DNA of 64,000 nt from Macrocystis pyrifera (Eukaryota > Sar > Phaeophyceae > Laminariales > Laminariaceae), in assembly GCA_031763025.1 (NCBI GenBank), contig JASSKH010000044.1:1984001-2048000 (forward strand), read 5' to 3'. Under the pieces are notes generated by a model, which saw only the letters and a program-made list of their open reading frames with translations, was not told the origin of the DNA and made no database searches. Shown piece after piece: positions 1 through 14,446 of this stretch (position 1 is its first letter; the number at the start of each line of letters is the position of its first letter). A program made the position numbers and the translations under genes.

Positions 1-441
1 ATAATCAAAACATATGGGGCCGAGTCGGTACATCGCACCCCCGAGACAAAAAAAAAAGCAAAAATGCGTCCGTTTCGACCCTCAACATTTGTACCACGCT
101 TTGCGAAGCGTACCAAGACAAGAAAAACGAACGAAAAGCACAAAACACAAAAAAAGGTCGAACCCACCTCCGCCTCCTCCTCCTCCTTCTCCTGCTCCCC
201 CCCCTGAACATGCTCCCCTCTGTCCCTTCCCCAACGTCGCCGCCGCCCTCCCCCTGCCAGAGCCCCTCTCTCCCTCGATGCCACCCCCGCTGTCGTTGGC
301 GCTGGAGCTGCTGCCGCCGCCGCCGTCTCCCCTTCCCGGCGCACCCCGCCCCCCCCACCTTCCCCTATTTTTTACCACCGCGGCTTGAACGCCGCCGCCA
401 CTGAACTTCCGTTGCCGCGCCGGCCACGCCGCGCTGCCCGA
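1..441. other. Presumed intron 17 of the WDR62-like gene
   Basis: Sequence left of the exon 17 donor. It is pyrimidine-rich on the plus strand with CCG/CCT runs. Open frames here (Arg-run and Pro-run translations) are low complexity, and I see no convincing exon. Confidence 0.4.
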
Positions 442-447
442 ACTTAC

Positions 448-1089
448 CCTCAAGATTGCGGTGGCAGGTTCTTCTCGGCCTTCCCCTCTTACTCCCTGTT
501 CCTGTCTTTCGGGGCCCCCTCGGTCGTCTTCTTCGGCGGGCGTCGGTGGTGCCGGTGGCAACAGCAGCGGCGGCGGTGGCGGGGGCGACGCGGGCGATAT
601 TCCTCCACGGTTGTCCCCGCTCTCGCTCCCCCCGCCGATACCGTTACTGTTGCCGTTACCGTTACCGTTACCGTTACCGTTACCGTTACCGTTCCCGTGA
701 CCGTTCCCGCGACCGTTCCCGTGACCGTTCCCGTGACCGTTCTCGTTACTGTTACCGCTGCCGCTACCGTCATCGTTTCCGTTACCGTCACCACGGCCGC
801 AACTGCTGTCATGACCGTCACCGTCACCGTCACCGTCACCGCCAACGTTACCAACAATACCGTTACCGCCGTAATCGTTGCCCTGCTCTTCGCGGCGGCC
901 GGCCACAGCCGCCGCCGGCATCCCAACGTCTACTGCGGCAAGCACTATTTCACCACCATCGTCGGCATCGTCAACAAGACCCGATTCTCCCGCATCGCCC
1001 GAGGCGGCTGGTCGGTCAGAAGCTTGAGCGCTGCTCCCAGCCTCTTCTGCCATCGGCTTCGTGTGCGCCCACGCCGGGAGCTGGTATCG
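448..1089 (-). CDS. WDR62/MAPKBP1: WDR62-like candidate exon 17, disordered tail with coding hexamer repeat
   Basis: 214 codons open between acceptor GGTTTCAG and a strong donor GTAAGT (447-442). Starts RYQLPAWAHTKPMAEE, is acidic and Ala-rich, then has a long Gly-Asn alternation from a GGTAAC hexamer tract (about 646-790), then Pro and Arg/Glu. It would be part of the C-terminal disordered tail. Frame and phase fit; a separate gene is possible. Confidence 0.5.
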
Positions 1090-2929
1090 CTGAAACCTGG
1101 GCCAGCATAAAAATGTAACCAGAACACGTCGAGCGGGTTTAGGTGTAGGGGTGTAAGAGGCGTAGGGGGGGGGGGGGGGGGACTCATGTCATGCATGGCC
1201 GTAGTCGTATGACTATGGGTGGGAATGGGGGAGAGTAGGTACATAGGGGGGGGGTGGGTGGTGGGGGCTGTCTCTTAATACGCACGGGCGTGAAATAATA
1301 ACAAGAGAAAAATGAGAGGACATCATGCTCGTCTCCGCAAAAGAGCGTTCGTCGATCCTAACGTGCATCGTCGGTGCAAAACAGCCTCATCAGGGTGGGG
1401 GGGGGGGGGGGGGGCGTGAGTGGTACCAACAACCACCGGGGCAGTTTCACAAAAAGGTGGACGGAAAAAAAAAAAAGGACGCCAGGAGGTGCGGCCAGCA
1501 GTAGACGCAACAAAACTACCATCCACAGAGCACGCGCGATTAGGGAGGGGGCGAGGGGTGTACTCATATCGTGCATGGGTGTAGTCTTATTACCATAGAC
1601 CCTCGCATCCCTACAGTGCCGGGACGGAGCACGGAGGGAGGGGGGGGGGGGCGGTGATCGCAACGACGCCGGTGAAATAGATGAAAAATGTGCCCTGATA
1701 TATTTATCTCTCTCCCCATTCCCGCAACAATGACACGGAACAAAAGGCGTCACGTCGCACGCGCTCTTTCGCGCCGCAAAACAAATGTGCGCTGTTGTTT
1801 TCGGCGGCGGCAGGTGAAGGTGACGGAAGTAGTGCTCCCAAACTGGTGCTGCGAATCGCGGCCCTTCGTACGGTAAAGCGCTCTTTGCTGCCTCCACGCC
1901 CCCCTCCTAACCCCATGAGCACACCATCCCCCCCTCCCCTACAAGCCGGCTGCCAAGTTACGGGACCCGCCCGTCCCCGGAATGCCACCGTCCTCGGAAT
2001 GCCACCTCAACCCGCGTCTTACATACCGAAAATAAAATGTATTTACTTTTTTAGGGAGCAGCGACCTGTTAACCCTAGGCTTGTGCCGTGCCACCTCCGA
2101 CCCTCTGGACCCTCTGGTCCTTACCGTACCCCATACACCCTTAACTCCCCATCCCCCCCCGGTATACGACTACGGCCATGCATGATATCGAGTACACCTC
2201 CCCCCCGGCATTGTGGGGGCTGCGAGGGTCTATAGTCATACGACTACGGCTATGCACTGCATTAGTACATCGAGTACACCCCCCCACCCCCACCGGGCCC
2301 AACCCACCCAAGTACAAAATACAAAAATCGCCAAACTTGTTGCAGGTGCGTGCTTCGCGTGAGAAATTCCGTCCCCCCCCCCCCCCCCCCCTCCCCCCCC
2401 TCAAACCCGCCTCCCGTACATACCCCCCCCCTCCGAATAATGCTTTTGAGTGCTGACCGTTTCTCACCTGAGGCGCGCTTTCGCGTCCGCTTTCGCTTTC
2501 GCTTTCGCCTCGGTGGCGCCCTTAACATTCGAGGAGTTCGTAGTGGCATCCGTCAGTGCGGGAAGATGGCGGGAGGAGAGGGGGGGGGAAGGGGAGCGAG
2601 CACGAGAGTGGCGAGGCGTGTTAGGGTGATTGTTTTCCAATTCGAGGAGTTCTTAGCGATATGCGCCAGAGGGGGTAGAGGGGGGAGGGGGGGTACACAT
2701 GTCATGCATGGCCGTAGTCGTGTGAACATAAACCCTTGCATCTCTGGAGGGGGGGGGGGGCACGAGGTCAAGCGGCGTGTTTCGTTTGCCTCTTGTCCTT
2801 TGACAGGGGAAAGAGGGATGGGCACCACCCTCGTGCTTCTACCGTGGCGGCGGTAGAAAGCAAGAAGTCGCGGATCGTCTTATATTTCTTATAAGGGTCG
2901 ACCATGATCAAACCTTGCCCCCGGCAGCC

Positions 2930-2965
<36 letters not shown>

Positions 2966-4352
2966 CCCCCCCCCCTGTCCCTCATCCCGTCCAACACTTC
3001 TGCAGTACCCAAAACCACACGTAACCGAACCAAACCTTGGCAGGCGCCCGGACTCCATCACCACCAGCGTTCTCGCCACCACCACCGCCTCCACCGCCGA
3101 CACCCCTGCTCTCGTCCAAAGCGTTGCTAACCTGGGTGACCGGGTGCCCTCTGTCAGCTGAAGCGAGCTTCTCCGTCGTTGTCGCCTGCTTCCACCCAAC
3201 AATACAAAACGACAAAAGAAAAGCTGAAACAGGAATAGAAACAACTGTAAGGCATTCCTGAGATGGCCGGGTTTTTTTTTTTTTTTTCATTCAGCGTACC
3301 ATTCGCACCCTACACCCTCAGCATCAAAGTTGGCAACAGAGCAAACATACCGAATCAAAATCGAAATTTGAACGTTGAAAATCTCGAACTTGAAGAAGTT
3401 GATGATTTTGACAGAAGCTGAAAGCTCCCAACCGAAAAAACGAAAATTGAAAAAAAAAGAAGAAAAAAAAAAAAAAAGAAAAAAAAAAGAAAAAAGATTT
3501 GGATAATTCTTCGTTTTCTGGAAAGACACATCGCGTGCGCGGACGTCGCTGTCGCCGCAATGACCGCGACTACCCTAAATGTGTTTTATCGGCCTTTGGG
3601 ACTCACCACATCTATCGCAGAACTCGGCGAGCCAAGAATGCCGTCGCCACCAACACCAACACCACCAACACCACCACCAACACCAACACCACCACCAACA
3701 CCACCACCGCCACCGCCACCGCTGCCATCACCACCACCACCGCCACCACCAACACCAACACTTCCAACGCTTCCAACAGGAGCGCTGCCAACGCTTGCGC
3801 TAACGCTGCCGCCAGCAACGTTGTCGCTGACGCCCGCCCTTCCTCCCCTTCCGGCCCTCAGCTCGCACATGCGATCGCGCATGGATTGCTGCAGCTCCGA
3901 AGACAGCCGCCACACGAACATCACCCCATCGCCTTCATGCAATGATCAGAGAAGGTCGGGATGGGTGGGGATGGGGATGGTGAGGGGGGAAGAGGAGGGG
4001 GGGGGGTTCACTCATGCCATGCATGGCCGTAGTCGTATGACCATAGACCCTCGCATTCTTAGAATGACAGGACGGAGAACGTCGGATTTCCACGGGGGGG
4101 GGGGGGGGGGGGGGGGGGGGAGGGGGCAGAGATAAGCTAGCCGTAAGTCACACAGTACATATGGCGAAAACAGCGCCGGGTACTTCTATCATGATATTTT
4201 AACCGAGAAAAAAAAAGCACCTCGCGGGACCCGCGGCACAAACAACATTATAGCAGAAAACTTGCTAAGTGGACCTAACCAATCCCGTGTCACGCACCCA
4301 GCAACGTCCTTCAACCCTCTTGACGACTACGGCCATGCATGGCAACGAGTAC

Positions 4353-4390
<38 letters not shown>

Positions 4391-4795
4391 TTCCCCCCGC
4401 CCCCCCCCCCCTGCCTTCCCTCCTTCCCATCCCCTCAAAATCTCGATTGCAGCTCGAACAAAGCGACGCTCTCCTTCAACCCCCCCGTTCCCCCCCCCCC
4501 ACCCCGTCTCTGCTCCCCCCCTCCCGTCGTCTTCTCTGGAAGTGGCCACACCAGAAATTAAATCAATTCATTGATGCTGTCATCCATATGCAAGAAAATC
4601 CGCCTCAAAAGCGGTTCTTAGTGGGATGCAGCTCACCCTTCATGCGGCTCGCTCAACACCTCACGGCGCTTCGCGCTTGGTGCAGGCAATGTCCGCCTGG
4701 TCGGTGAAAACCCGACGTGCTCCGTTCCGGCATTGTAGAGATGCGAGGGTCTATGGTCATACGACTACGGCCATGCATGATAATCACTACACACC

Positions 4796-4845
<50 letters not shown>

Positions 4846-7800
4846 CTCCCGTCTTCTTCCCAATCCTTCAACTCCTCTAGAACGGCATCCATGACTTTGG
4901 TGGGGGAACTACTGGGAATTAGGTGGGGATAATATGAGCAGGATCTAGCGAAAGGATTCACACCTCAGATAGATCGTCCGTTGCCACAGTTAATGATCTA
5001 GATCTTTGATGGAAGATAGATCCCTGATCTGCATGATCTATACGATCTGGCTCACGTGGCTGGGTGGGAGCCGTAAAATCCATGATCTCGGACTTTCTTT
5101 CTGGATTGGATCTGTACTATACACATCCTTCGCAGTACCTCAGAACGGCATGTGGTATCTAGATGATCTAGATGACCTATCTGTAGATGATATAGATGGT
5201 CTAGATATCTATCATTAGATGATCTAGATCATCTATGTGTAGATGATCTATTACGGGGGGATAGTTAATAGGGCCTATGGTGTATATAAAAACCTATATA
5301 TGTACCTATTTTTAGTAACAATATTTGGTCCTATTTACTATGGTCCCCCGCAATAGATATCTATCCGTAGATAATCTATCCGTCCGAGGTGCGAAAGCGT
5401 TACTGCGGGCGAGCGATCACCTCCGGTTGAGACGAGCCGGCGGCCGTCCGGCGTGAACCTCACGCCCGTTGCAAGCTCGCTGTGGCCCGCCACCTTCGCA
5501 AGGCATGTTCCGGAGTAGAAGTCGAACAGCCGGATCCACTGCATCGTCATCGAAATTAGTTGCTCGTTGTCGTTAAATTCGCCATCGATATCGTTACCAT
5601 TGTCATCATCTTCGTCAGCATCAGCATAATAATCAGCACAATCATGTATTTATTTATTTATTTTTCATCGATATCGCTTTCGCCGTCGATATCGTTACCA
5701 TCATCATAATCTTCGTCAGCATCAGCATTATAATCAACACAATCATATGCACCATATATACAGTAGTCGTCATCGATACCATCATCGTCATCAGCATCGC
5801 CATAATCACCAGATTTTGTTTTAAGACACATCACTATCACCACAGTCGTCATACACATCATCACCATCACCATTGTAGTTCAAGACACGTCATTATCATT
5901 ATCGTGATCATCACCATACTCGTCATCTATATCATCATCACAATCGCCATCATGATGATCATCAGAGTTTGAGACCAGATACGAGGAGGCGAGCGAAAAC
6001 AGTACGAGCACACACACATAAATATATATATCTACGAAAACGTCATCTAACCTTATCAAAGCTACAGGCCGCCGCATACATCCCGGTGGGGTCCAGATCG
6101 ACCTTGAACAGCTCTCCCCCGGCGTCCCCTCTCCCCCCCCCTCTCCCACCGCCTCGTCCCACATGAACAGCGCCGCCACCACCGTCGCCACCTACCCCTA
6201 CCGCGCGTCCTACGACGTGGTCTTTCGAAGCTGTCGCTGCCTGTGCCGTGTTCGTTGTCGTGGTCGTTGCATCTGTCGATGGCGGCGACGGCGGCAGCGG
6301 CATCGAATCCTCCACCTTGTATGCCCTGACTGGTTTTCCGGAGGCGATGCTCCAGATGTTGAGACGCTTGTCCTTGGGATCGGTTGGAAGACGGGGAGTT
6401 TTAAAGGCTGTTTCTTATGCGGTTCGATTTCGAGCTTCAGATTTTGTATTGTTCGATCTCAACAACGATGAATGACCCTGCTTGTACAGTCCGAATATGC
6501 AAAATCCGACCGTATTTTTTTCGGCGGGCGGCGCGTCCCTCCGTGGCCAGACTACAGTCGGCTGGGGCGGGCTCGGGCCTAGAGACCAAGAGTTGCGCAC
6601 TCGGCGCGCACCTCTCCGTGGATACGCACTCGTAGACTACTAGACTACTGAGCATTTTGGATTTTTTTAGCTGCTGTCATCTGTGCAGTTTCCAAACAGT
6701 TTTCGCGTTTCCTTCCCATACTTCTTCTGCATATTCTAACTTTGGTACCATCACATTCATCACGATACATCTCTTAATCCTTGCGTCAATGCGCGAGCCT
6801 GTTAGGATCGCATCCATCTTGCCTACGTGTGCTTTACCCTTTCCTATTTATTTTTGCCATATGTGTGTCCCAAGAGGGGGGTGTTAGGGGACCGGGAGGA
6901 CGACGGGGACAAGGCGTTTTAAAAACACTTTCAGGGAAGCTCTCGGGACGGCCGGCGTGTACGCCTGTATCCACGTCGAAGATCCCAATTTACCATGCAG
7001 ACAAGTGAGCCCGTGCGAGCCCGTGCGAAACAGTTAAGAGTAAAACACGGAACTGCTGTTATCACACCCGCACTCTGCCACTTGCACTTTCCATTCGCTT
7101 CTCTTCCAGTTTCACGTGCCGGCATACCGTGCGGTTATCGGGCGGTTACGCGACACACGGTCGCCGTATTCGCCACTAACACCAACACTACACCATCCCC
7201 GCCCACCACCACTGCCATCTCCTACACCAACACCACCACCAACAACAGCGTTGGTACGTACACCAACTACACCAACATCAGCAACAACACCACCGACAGA
7301 CACTACCACCAACAGGCACTACCACCACCACCAACAGCACCGCAACCAACGCCAGCACCTACACCAACTACACCACCAACAACAACAATACTGACGCGTT
7401 CTACGATAGAGGTAGCAGATTTCCGCTAACATGTTTTTCTGAATGACGCGGGTTCCTTAACCCAGAATCGTCGGAGTGTCAATCTTGTTTCGAAAAATGA
7501 CGTTCTTGTACGCTTGGGACATGGCATTATTCATCGGGACGCAATTTGATTGTTGAAGTAAGCTTTCGGGTGAGGTATGGAGCTCCCTAAGTGAGGAGCC
7601 TCAGAAAATTTAGGGTGAACCCCTATCGTAGAACGCCTCCACTACCCGCACCCACATCAATCCCATCAGCAACAACCACACCCACATCAACATCAGCAAC
7701 AACTACAACCACCACCACCGCCACCGCCACCGTCGACGGTGATAGCACAAGCAACGCACCTGGCCGACGGTAACCATATACTTGTTCGTGGGGTCCACGT

Positions 7801-10740
7801 CCAGGCCGTAGATGGTACCCTGAGGGACGCTCACCGACTTGTACCTGGGGTGGTCACGGGGGTGGTATAGCAATGCACCGTACCGGTATCGTCTAGTGTA
7901 CGAAGTACAGCAGCATAGCTTATCATATAGTTTTAGTGAATCCTACTATATTTGGTTGACTGCTATCGTATACCAGGTACTATAGTGTCGTAGCGCCCAG
8001 AATCGTCGCGCATTCCAGGAACTGATCGTGGCGGCCATGACTTCTCGTATCGTGTGGGCGTGACTTATCGTGTCTTACGGCGTAGTATCGTATCGTATCG
8101 TACCTTGTAGACTATGCTCTGGGGAACGTTCGCCGACTTCTACCTTCTACCTGCAACGTTGGATCTTCTTGTTTTTAGAACGATGGGCGCTGTCTTCACC
8201 CCAGGATAGGCATGTCATTAGCCCTTGACGTGGAGCCAACCAACTAAACTGACGATTGTTCAGGCGTCTGTCCACCCGTAAGGTTCTACCCCTTACCTTG
8301 AAACGCCATACCACTATACACGCAGCACGGCTACGGTACGCTGCGGCATGCTATGGTACAGCGTGGCACGGTACCGGACGGTAAGACATGGTACGCTATG
8401 GCATGGTGCCGTCAAATCCCGTGCGGTAAGATAAGGTACGGTACTGTAAAGCATGGTGCAGTCAAGCACGGTACGATAAGGTCCGGTATGATACAATATG
8501 GTACGGTACGGCAAGGCAAGGTACTTCATGGTAGGATAATGTACGGTGATAAGTTCCGGTATGATACGATGCATATAACTATAGGTACTACGACCAGCGG
8601 TCGTCAAATTATCATAGCTCATTTTCTCGCCTGTTCACTTCGGGTCCTCGAACGCTGTTGAGCACCAGCGTCTTGTCACCTCCTGCCGAAATGAGCCTGC
8701 CCAATAGCGCATCGAACGACAAAACGAGGGCCCGCCACCCCCCCATTCGTTAGTTAGGTCATTCGCTCAGGCGTCACTTTGTTGTCGCCGCGTCGAAACG
8801 CTTCCATCCCCATCTCTCACAGCAAGGTCGTCGGAGTTGTGCAGCAAAAACAAATGCCGTGTGGTTAACCTTCCTCCCCAATTGCACGCAACTATTTCAC
8901 CACTGCAAAAACCATCCCACAGTACTTCCCAGTGTTTCTTCCCCAAAAAGAGTGCGTGAGATTGTAAAAGGGTCACGCTACGCCGTTTGTTTTCCCCACG
9001 CTACCACCGAAAAACTGTGCGTGCAATTGTAAAAGGGTTCACACATCGGACCGATCGTGATCTATCTATCTGATCTGTCTACAGATAGATCATCTAGTTC
9101 TTCACCTGCCGCTGTGAGAGGTTGTGCAGGATCTGCTTAGTACAGACCCAACCCAGGAAACATGCGCTAGATGGTGTAGAATATACGGGTCTCACCCGGC
9201 AATATGAGCTAGATCACACAAGACCGGGAACACATATTCCTCGAACGAGCTAGCTCATGAAACGTGAATTGATGATCTATCTGTCCCAGTTCAAAAGGAG
9301 TTGCATTACGCGCCTCGCTTCCCCCATGTTACCCCCCCCCCCCCCCCCACCTGCTTCCGCCGCTCCTTCTGCATTGGCGCCGAGTTATGCATCGTGTCAA
9401 GCGTGGGGGTTTCTTGTTTCGAGATCTTACGTTGGGTGTAGATCGATTTTATTTGCGTTGGTTTCGTGCTTGCTTGTTGGTTGGGTACGCCATTGGGGAC
9501 GCTCAGGTTTCTGGTTCTCGAGTCAACAGCTGGGCCGTTGTCGTCACGAGAACGGCAGCAACCGAGACGGCAGAAACTTCAACAACTGCCGCAGCAACAA
9601 CAACGACGGTGACGCACCAACATGAACACCACCAATACTGATGGATACGCGGACGCCAACAGCGACGGCAACAGCACCAACGGCAAGAGCAAACACTATT
9701 ACGGGGGACCATAGTAAATAGGACCAAATATTGTTAGTAAAAATAGGCAAATATATAGTTTTTTAAATGTATACCATAGGTCCTATTAACTATGGACCCC
9801 CGTAATATTAATACGACACCAACACCAACATCAGCACCATCAACACCAACATCGCCAGCAACAACACCAGCAACAACACCGACACCGCCGTCAACACCGC
9901 CAGTGACACAAACAGCACCAACGTCAACAACACGAACCAACATCAAAACCACCACCCCATTCCCGACGCCAGCACCAGCACTAACACCAACACCAACAAC
10001 GCTAACAACAACACCAAGAGCAAACAATCCACACATCAACCGAACCGTCTACCATCTCCCTCCTTTACCCCGTACGTACCTCTTTCCGTCTTTCGAGAAC
10101 TTCACAGCGGTAACGGAGCCAGTATGGTAGTCCAGAGTCTTCACCAGCGGGAAAAAGCCCGCCGCTACGTCCCTCGCAGTCCCATCCCCATCCCCAACCC
10201 CACCTCCGACCCCAACCCCCGCCACCAGTCCCGCCTCCGTATCCCCCAAATCCTCTTCTTGTCGCCCGTCCACCTGTTTACTACCGCCGCACTTAAAACG
10301 GGTCGAAGACGCGTCAAAAACTCGCACAAGACGATCGCGACTCGCCGATGCCAAAAGCACCAGAGGCCGTCGATCGTCGTCAGGGTTGCCCTCCGCTCCG
10401 CTACCGCCACCGCTGCCGTGGATACCTGTTGCTGAGGCCCTTCGAAGCAACAATCTCTGTACGGCTAGAGGGTCGAGCTGATCGATCGCCTCCCAGCTCA
10501 GCACCGGCTCCCCCGTCCCGGCCCCCACTCCCTCTCTATGAACCCCCGTCAAGCCACCACTGCCACCGACATCGCTTCCGCTTGCCCTGACAACGACTCC
10601 GCCTTTCGGGGACCTCGACTTGGTCTCCGAAGCGACAGAAGTAGCGGTAGCGGCAGAGGTAGCAGAAGCGTCGCCAAGCGTGGGGAGCATCATCGGGGAA
10701 TAGGACAAGCAAAGAACCTCGGCATCATGGGCTTCCTGTG

Positions 10741-10794
<54 letters not shown>

Positions 10795-12802
10795 CGTACT
10801 CATTGGTTGCTTGCCTTAGTCATTTGACCATTGACCACGTATCCCTCTCGAGACGGCGCATGAGGGGGGGTGCGTGGGTGGAGAAGAGGGGAGGGGGGGT
10901 GGAGGAGGGGCAGAACACGTACACGAAAGGATAAACCAGCAGGACCTACAGCGAACAACCAGCACAGCTACGTATAATCATCTAAATAAATCAAGCTGGG
11001 CTGCTTGCCTCACAAAGCAGAAACAGGTAACAAGGAAGTCCCCTACGTACGAAACGGGTTGTTCCGTGCGACGATAACGCCAACACGTCTCGTTGAAAAC
11101 CTCGACATCAGGCACGAAAGCCTCTCCGAAATGCGTCGCTCGCCTACAAGTGTGCGAGTCGTTCATCTTCTGGCATGACGACAAAGCATATCGACGTTCA
11201 ACCTTATCCACCGGTACGTCCTCTCCGACAAAAGCCACCACCACCGCTGTGAGCCGGGCGGGCTCGCGGCTTATGTCCGTCGGTGGCACAAAACAGTCAC
11301 GGCACTCTGTAATATGTACTACTTGTACCGAAGGGTATGGGGCCAAGCCATACCGTACTACAGTAGTTCGTACCATACGTTGCCAATCGGGTCCGCACCG
11401 TACCTTGCTGTATCATACTAGTGTAAATCGTACCGTGACATATGGTACTGTACCGTACCGTACCGTGATATGTCGTACCGAAGAGTACCGTACCATATGG
11501 TACCATATGGTACCGCATGGTACCGCACGCCGCGGTGCTGTGCATTACCGTACCATACCAAACTACACATTCCCATGATGACATGGCATTGCAGCATACG
11601 TGGCAACGTAGTATCTCTGTGGCGTAGCTTTGTGACCACAGAACTTGTATCTCTCTAGGATTGAAGAATCGGCACGGACACTGGTTGTGCTGGATGTCGA
11701 CGGGTAGAAAGAACGGTTTAATGTCAAGAAAACAACAACAACAATATCGGACCAAATAGTACCGTGCCATATTGTACCCTACCGTCCAGTGGTATATCGT
11801 ACCAAACCGTACCGTATCGTACTACATGGTACCGCACCGTACTGCACGGCACTGTACCGCACCTTACCATATCATACCAAATCGTACCGTACCAAATTGT
11901 CTCAAACCACACCGCACCATATCGTATCGAATCGTACTATATCGTACCAAACCGTACCATACCATATCACACCGTACCGTACCGTACCGTACCGTACCAT
12001 ATCGTACGACACGTTACCGTACCGTACTGCACGGACTGTACCGCACCACACCGTACCTTACCGTACCATATGGTACCGTACCGTACTAATTGTACCGTTT
12101 TATATCGTACCGTACCGGTCGACCTCACATTCAAATCTGTCGCACTTGAAAAAAAAAAAACAGCAGCTGTGAGATGGAGCATCCCATCGAAAATCATGTT
12201 TGCACAGCTAGGTATGATACTTCGATCGCCCGTGCTACGGGTTGTGTATTACGGGGGACCATAGTGAACAGGACCAAATATTTTTAGAAAAAATAGGGAA
12301 ATATATAGGTTTTTGTGTGTACCGTAGGTCCTACCTACTATGGTCCCCCGAAGGGGAGAGACCATAGTAAATAGTATGACATATTGTTAGAAAAAATTGG
12401 GAAATATATAGGCTTTTGTGTGTACCGTAGGTCCTATTTCTATGGTCCCCCGTAATAGTTTGTATGTATGTTTCATCAGCATCGTACGGCCCACGGCGTT
12501 AATTATCTGAGGTATGCCTTTGATACGCACCTGAGAGTGGGCCAGCTCCATCTCCGCCATGTCGTACACCCGAATATTCCCTCGCTTGTCTCCGCAGGCC
12601 ACCTTGTTGTTTCGTTTCGTTCCGTTTCGTTTCGACAGCGTTTTATTTTTTGTGAGATGCAAGAACGCGGCCAAGGCGGACAGCATACGAACACCAACAT
12701 CGGCAAGAGCAGCAGCAACGACAGCCACAAGACCAACAGTGACAGCAGTCAACAACAACATACAACGACAGCAGCAACAGCAGCGACACCCATCAACAAT
12801 AA

Positions 12803-12834
<32 letters not shown>

Positions 12835-14406
12835 ACAGCAACATCCACACTATCTACAAGCACAACAACAGCAGGAACAGCAACAAACAACATCAGCGAC
12901 AACAACAACAACAACAACAACGAACAACAACGAACAACAGCGCGTGCGTATCATGCACCAGCCATCACGGCAATATGTGCCACGCTTGTATGACTCGTAC
13001 ATCTCTAAAAACAACCAAAGCCGTAGCGGCACGAGCACGTCGTACGAGCACCCACCCCAACCCACAACCAACTACCGCATTAACATCACGAGAAAATCGT
13101 GCGAGCCCCCCCCCCCCTTCCCCCCAGCCATCAACACGCAAGCACGCACCTGCAAACCCTCAGGATGCACGGCAAGGCTCCGGGGGGAGCAGGACCACTC
13201 CGGCTTGTACGGCATCTCGGGGTCAAAGGTCCCCTGCGACAGGGTTCTCTCCTCGCTGGCCGCCTCCCCCTCCCCCCCCCCCCCCCCCCCCCCCCCTTCC
13301 CTTCCCGTCCCTCCTCTCCGCCTGTCTCGCCTTCCTCGCCTGCCTTGCGGCTCTTTCCTTGGCATAAACTCCTGGGTTTTGGTTGATATTTTGGGTTGAT
13401 ACGGGGATGTTTTGGGGCTATTCTACAGCAGTACCCTGGTAGTATTGTTTTTGATTTGTTCTTGGGTTATTCTGGGTCGTTTTGGGGTTCTTGATGATAT
13501 CAACATATTTTTTCGTTTGTCTTTGAAATGGTTTCGGGTTAGTATTTTTGGTTGGTTTGGGGGTGGTATTCGAGTGATTTAGGTCGGCTTTGGATGGTAT
13601 TCGAGTGGTTTCGTCGTGGATTTTGGAAAAAAAGCAGACTCAGTGTTAGCCGCGCCTACTCGCGAAATAAATGCGAACCAGGCTTCATGCAGAGGGGTAA
13701 GCTTGTTGAGATGATCCATGAATAGCGAGAAGCTCTACGACACAAAATAGTCCTGATCTTAACAGTTGTAGACAGCTACGCCGACACCATCGCCAGGATC
13801 ACTGTTGTGTATACATACGAAGCATAGACGTACATCTATATAAAATAAGTGACAAAAGTTTCCTAGGCTTAGGCTTCGCCACGAGCCACGGATACCTTCC
13901 CCGCATCCTCCGCTTCCTTCTCCTTCTTCCCCGCCTCCGGACTCCGCCTCACGAGCGGTTCTCAGTAGGATGCAGCTCACCCTTCACGCGACTCGCCGAA
14001 CACCTCACGGCGCTTCGCGTTTGGTGCAAGCAATGTCTGCCTGATCGATGAAAACCCGACGTGCTCCGTCCCGGCATGGTAGGGATGCGAGGATCTATGG
14101 TCATACGACTACGGTCATGCATGATATCGAGTACATCCTCCCCCCCCCCCCCCCCCCCCCCCTTCTCCTCCTATATCTCTTCCCTCCCCCCCCCAGCTTC
14201 AAGCCCCCCTTCCGTCAATCCCCCTCCCCGCGAGGGTCCATGGCCATACGACTATGGCCATGCATGATATCGAGTACACCCTCCCGCCTCCTCTGGTGTA
14301 AGCGATGTATGCCTGGTCGGTGAAAAATCGACGTGCTACGTCCCGGTATTGTAGGGGTGCGAGGGTCTATCGTCATGCGACTACGGCCATGCATGAAATC
14401 TAGTAC

Positions 14407-14446
<40 letters not shown>

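Noticed and set aside
82..441. Continuation of exon 17's frame to position 82
   Set aside because: A strong GTAAGT donor at 447 precedes it, and the peptide beyond becomes Arg/Gly/Pro low complexity. Read-through remains possible but is less likely.
385..1118. Long plus-strand open frames rich in Val-Thr or Arg-Tyr
   Set aside because: They are translations of the GTTACC hexamer tract in the antisense frames of exon 17. The minus strand has splice signals and varied amino-acid composition.
8283..12115. CRISPR-like array
   Set aside because: Units are 5-6 bp, degenerate, without unique spacers, and the genome is eukaryotic.
11764..12264. Open frames of 100-166 codons with Tyr-Arg-Thr-Val repeats
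   Set aside because: All three frames are open because of the CGTAC pentamer array; none has a non-repetitive domain.
12387..12993. Long Val/Leu-rich and Asn/Ser-rich frames
   Set aside because: Produced by CAA/CAG triplet repeats. Only 12531-12602 within this region is supported as an exon.
13759..13980. Missing WDR62-like exon encoding NFCHLFYIDV
   Set aside because: Slight resemblance to the IIYVDG block of animal orthologs, but no in-frame acceptor/donor pair joins exons 7 and 8 better than the direct junction.
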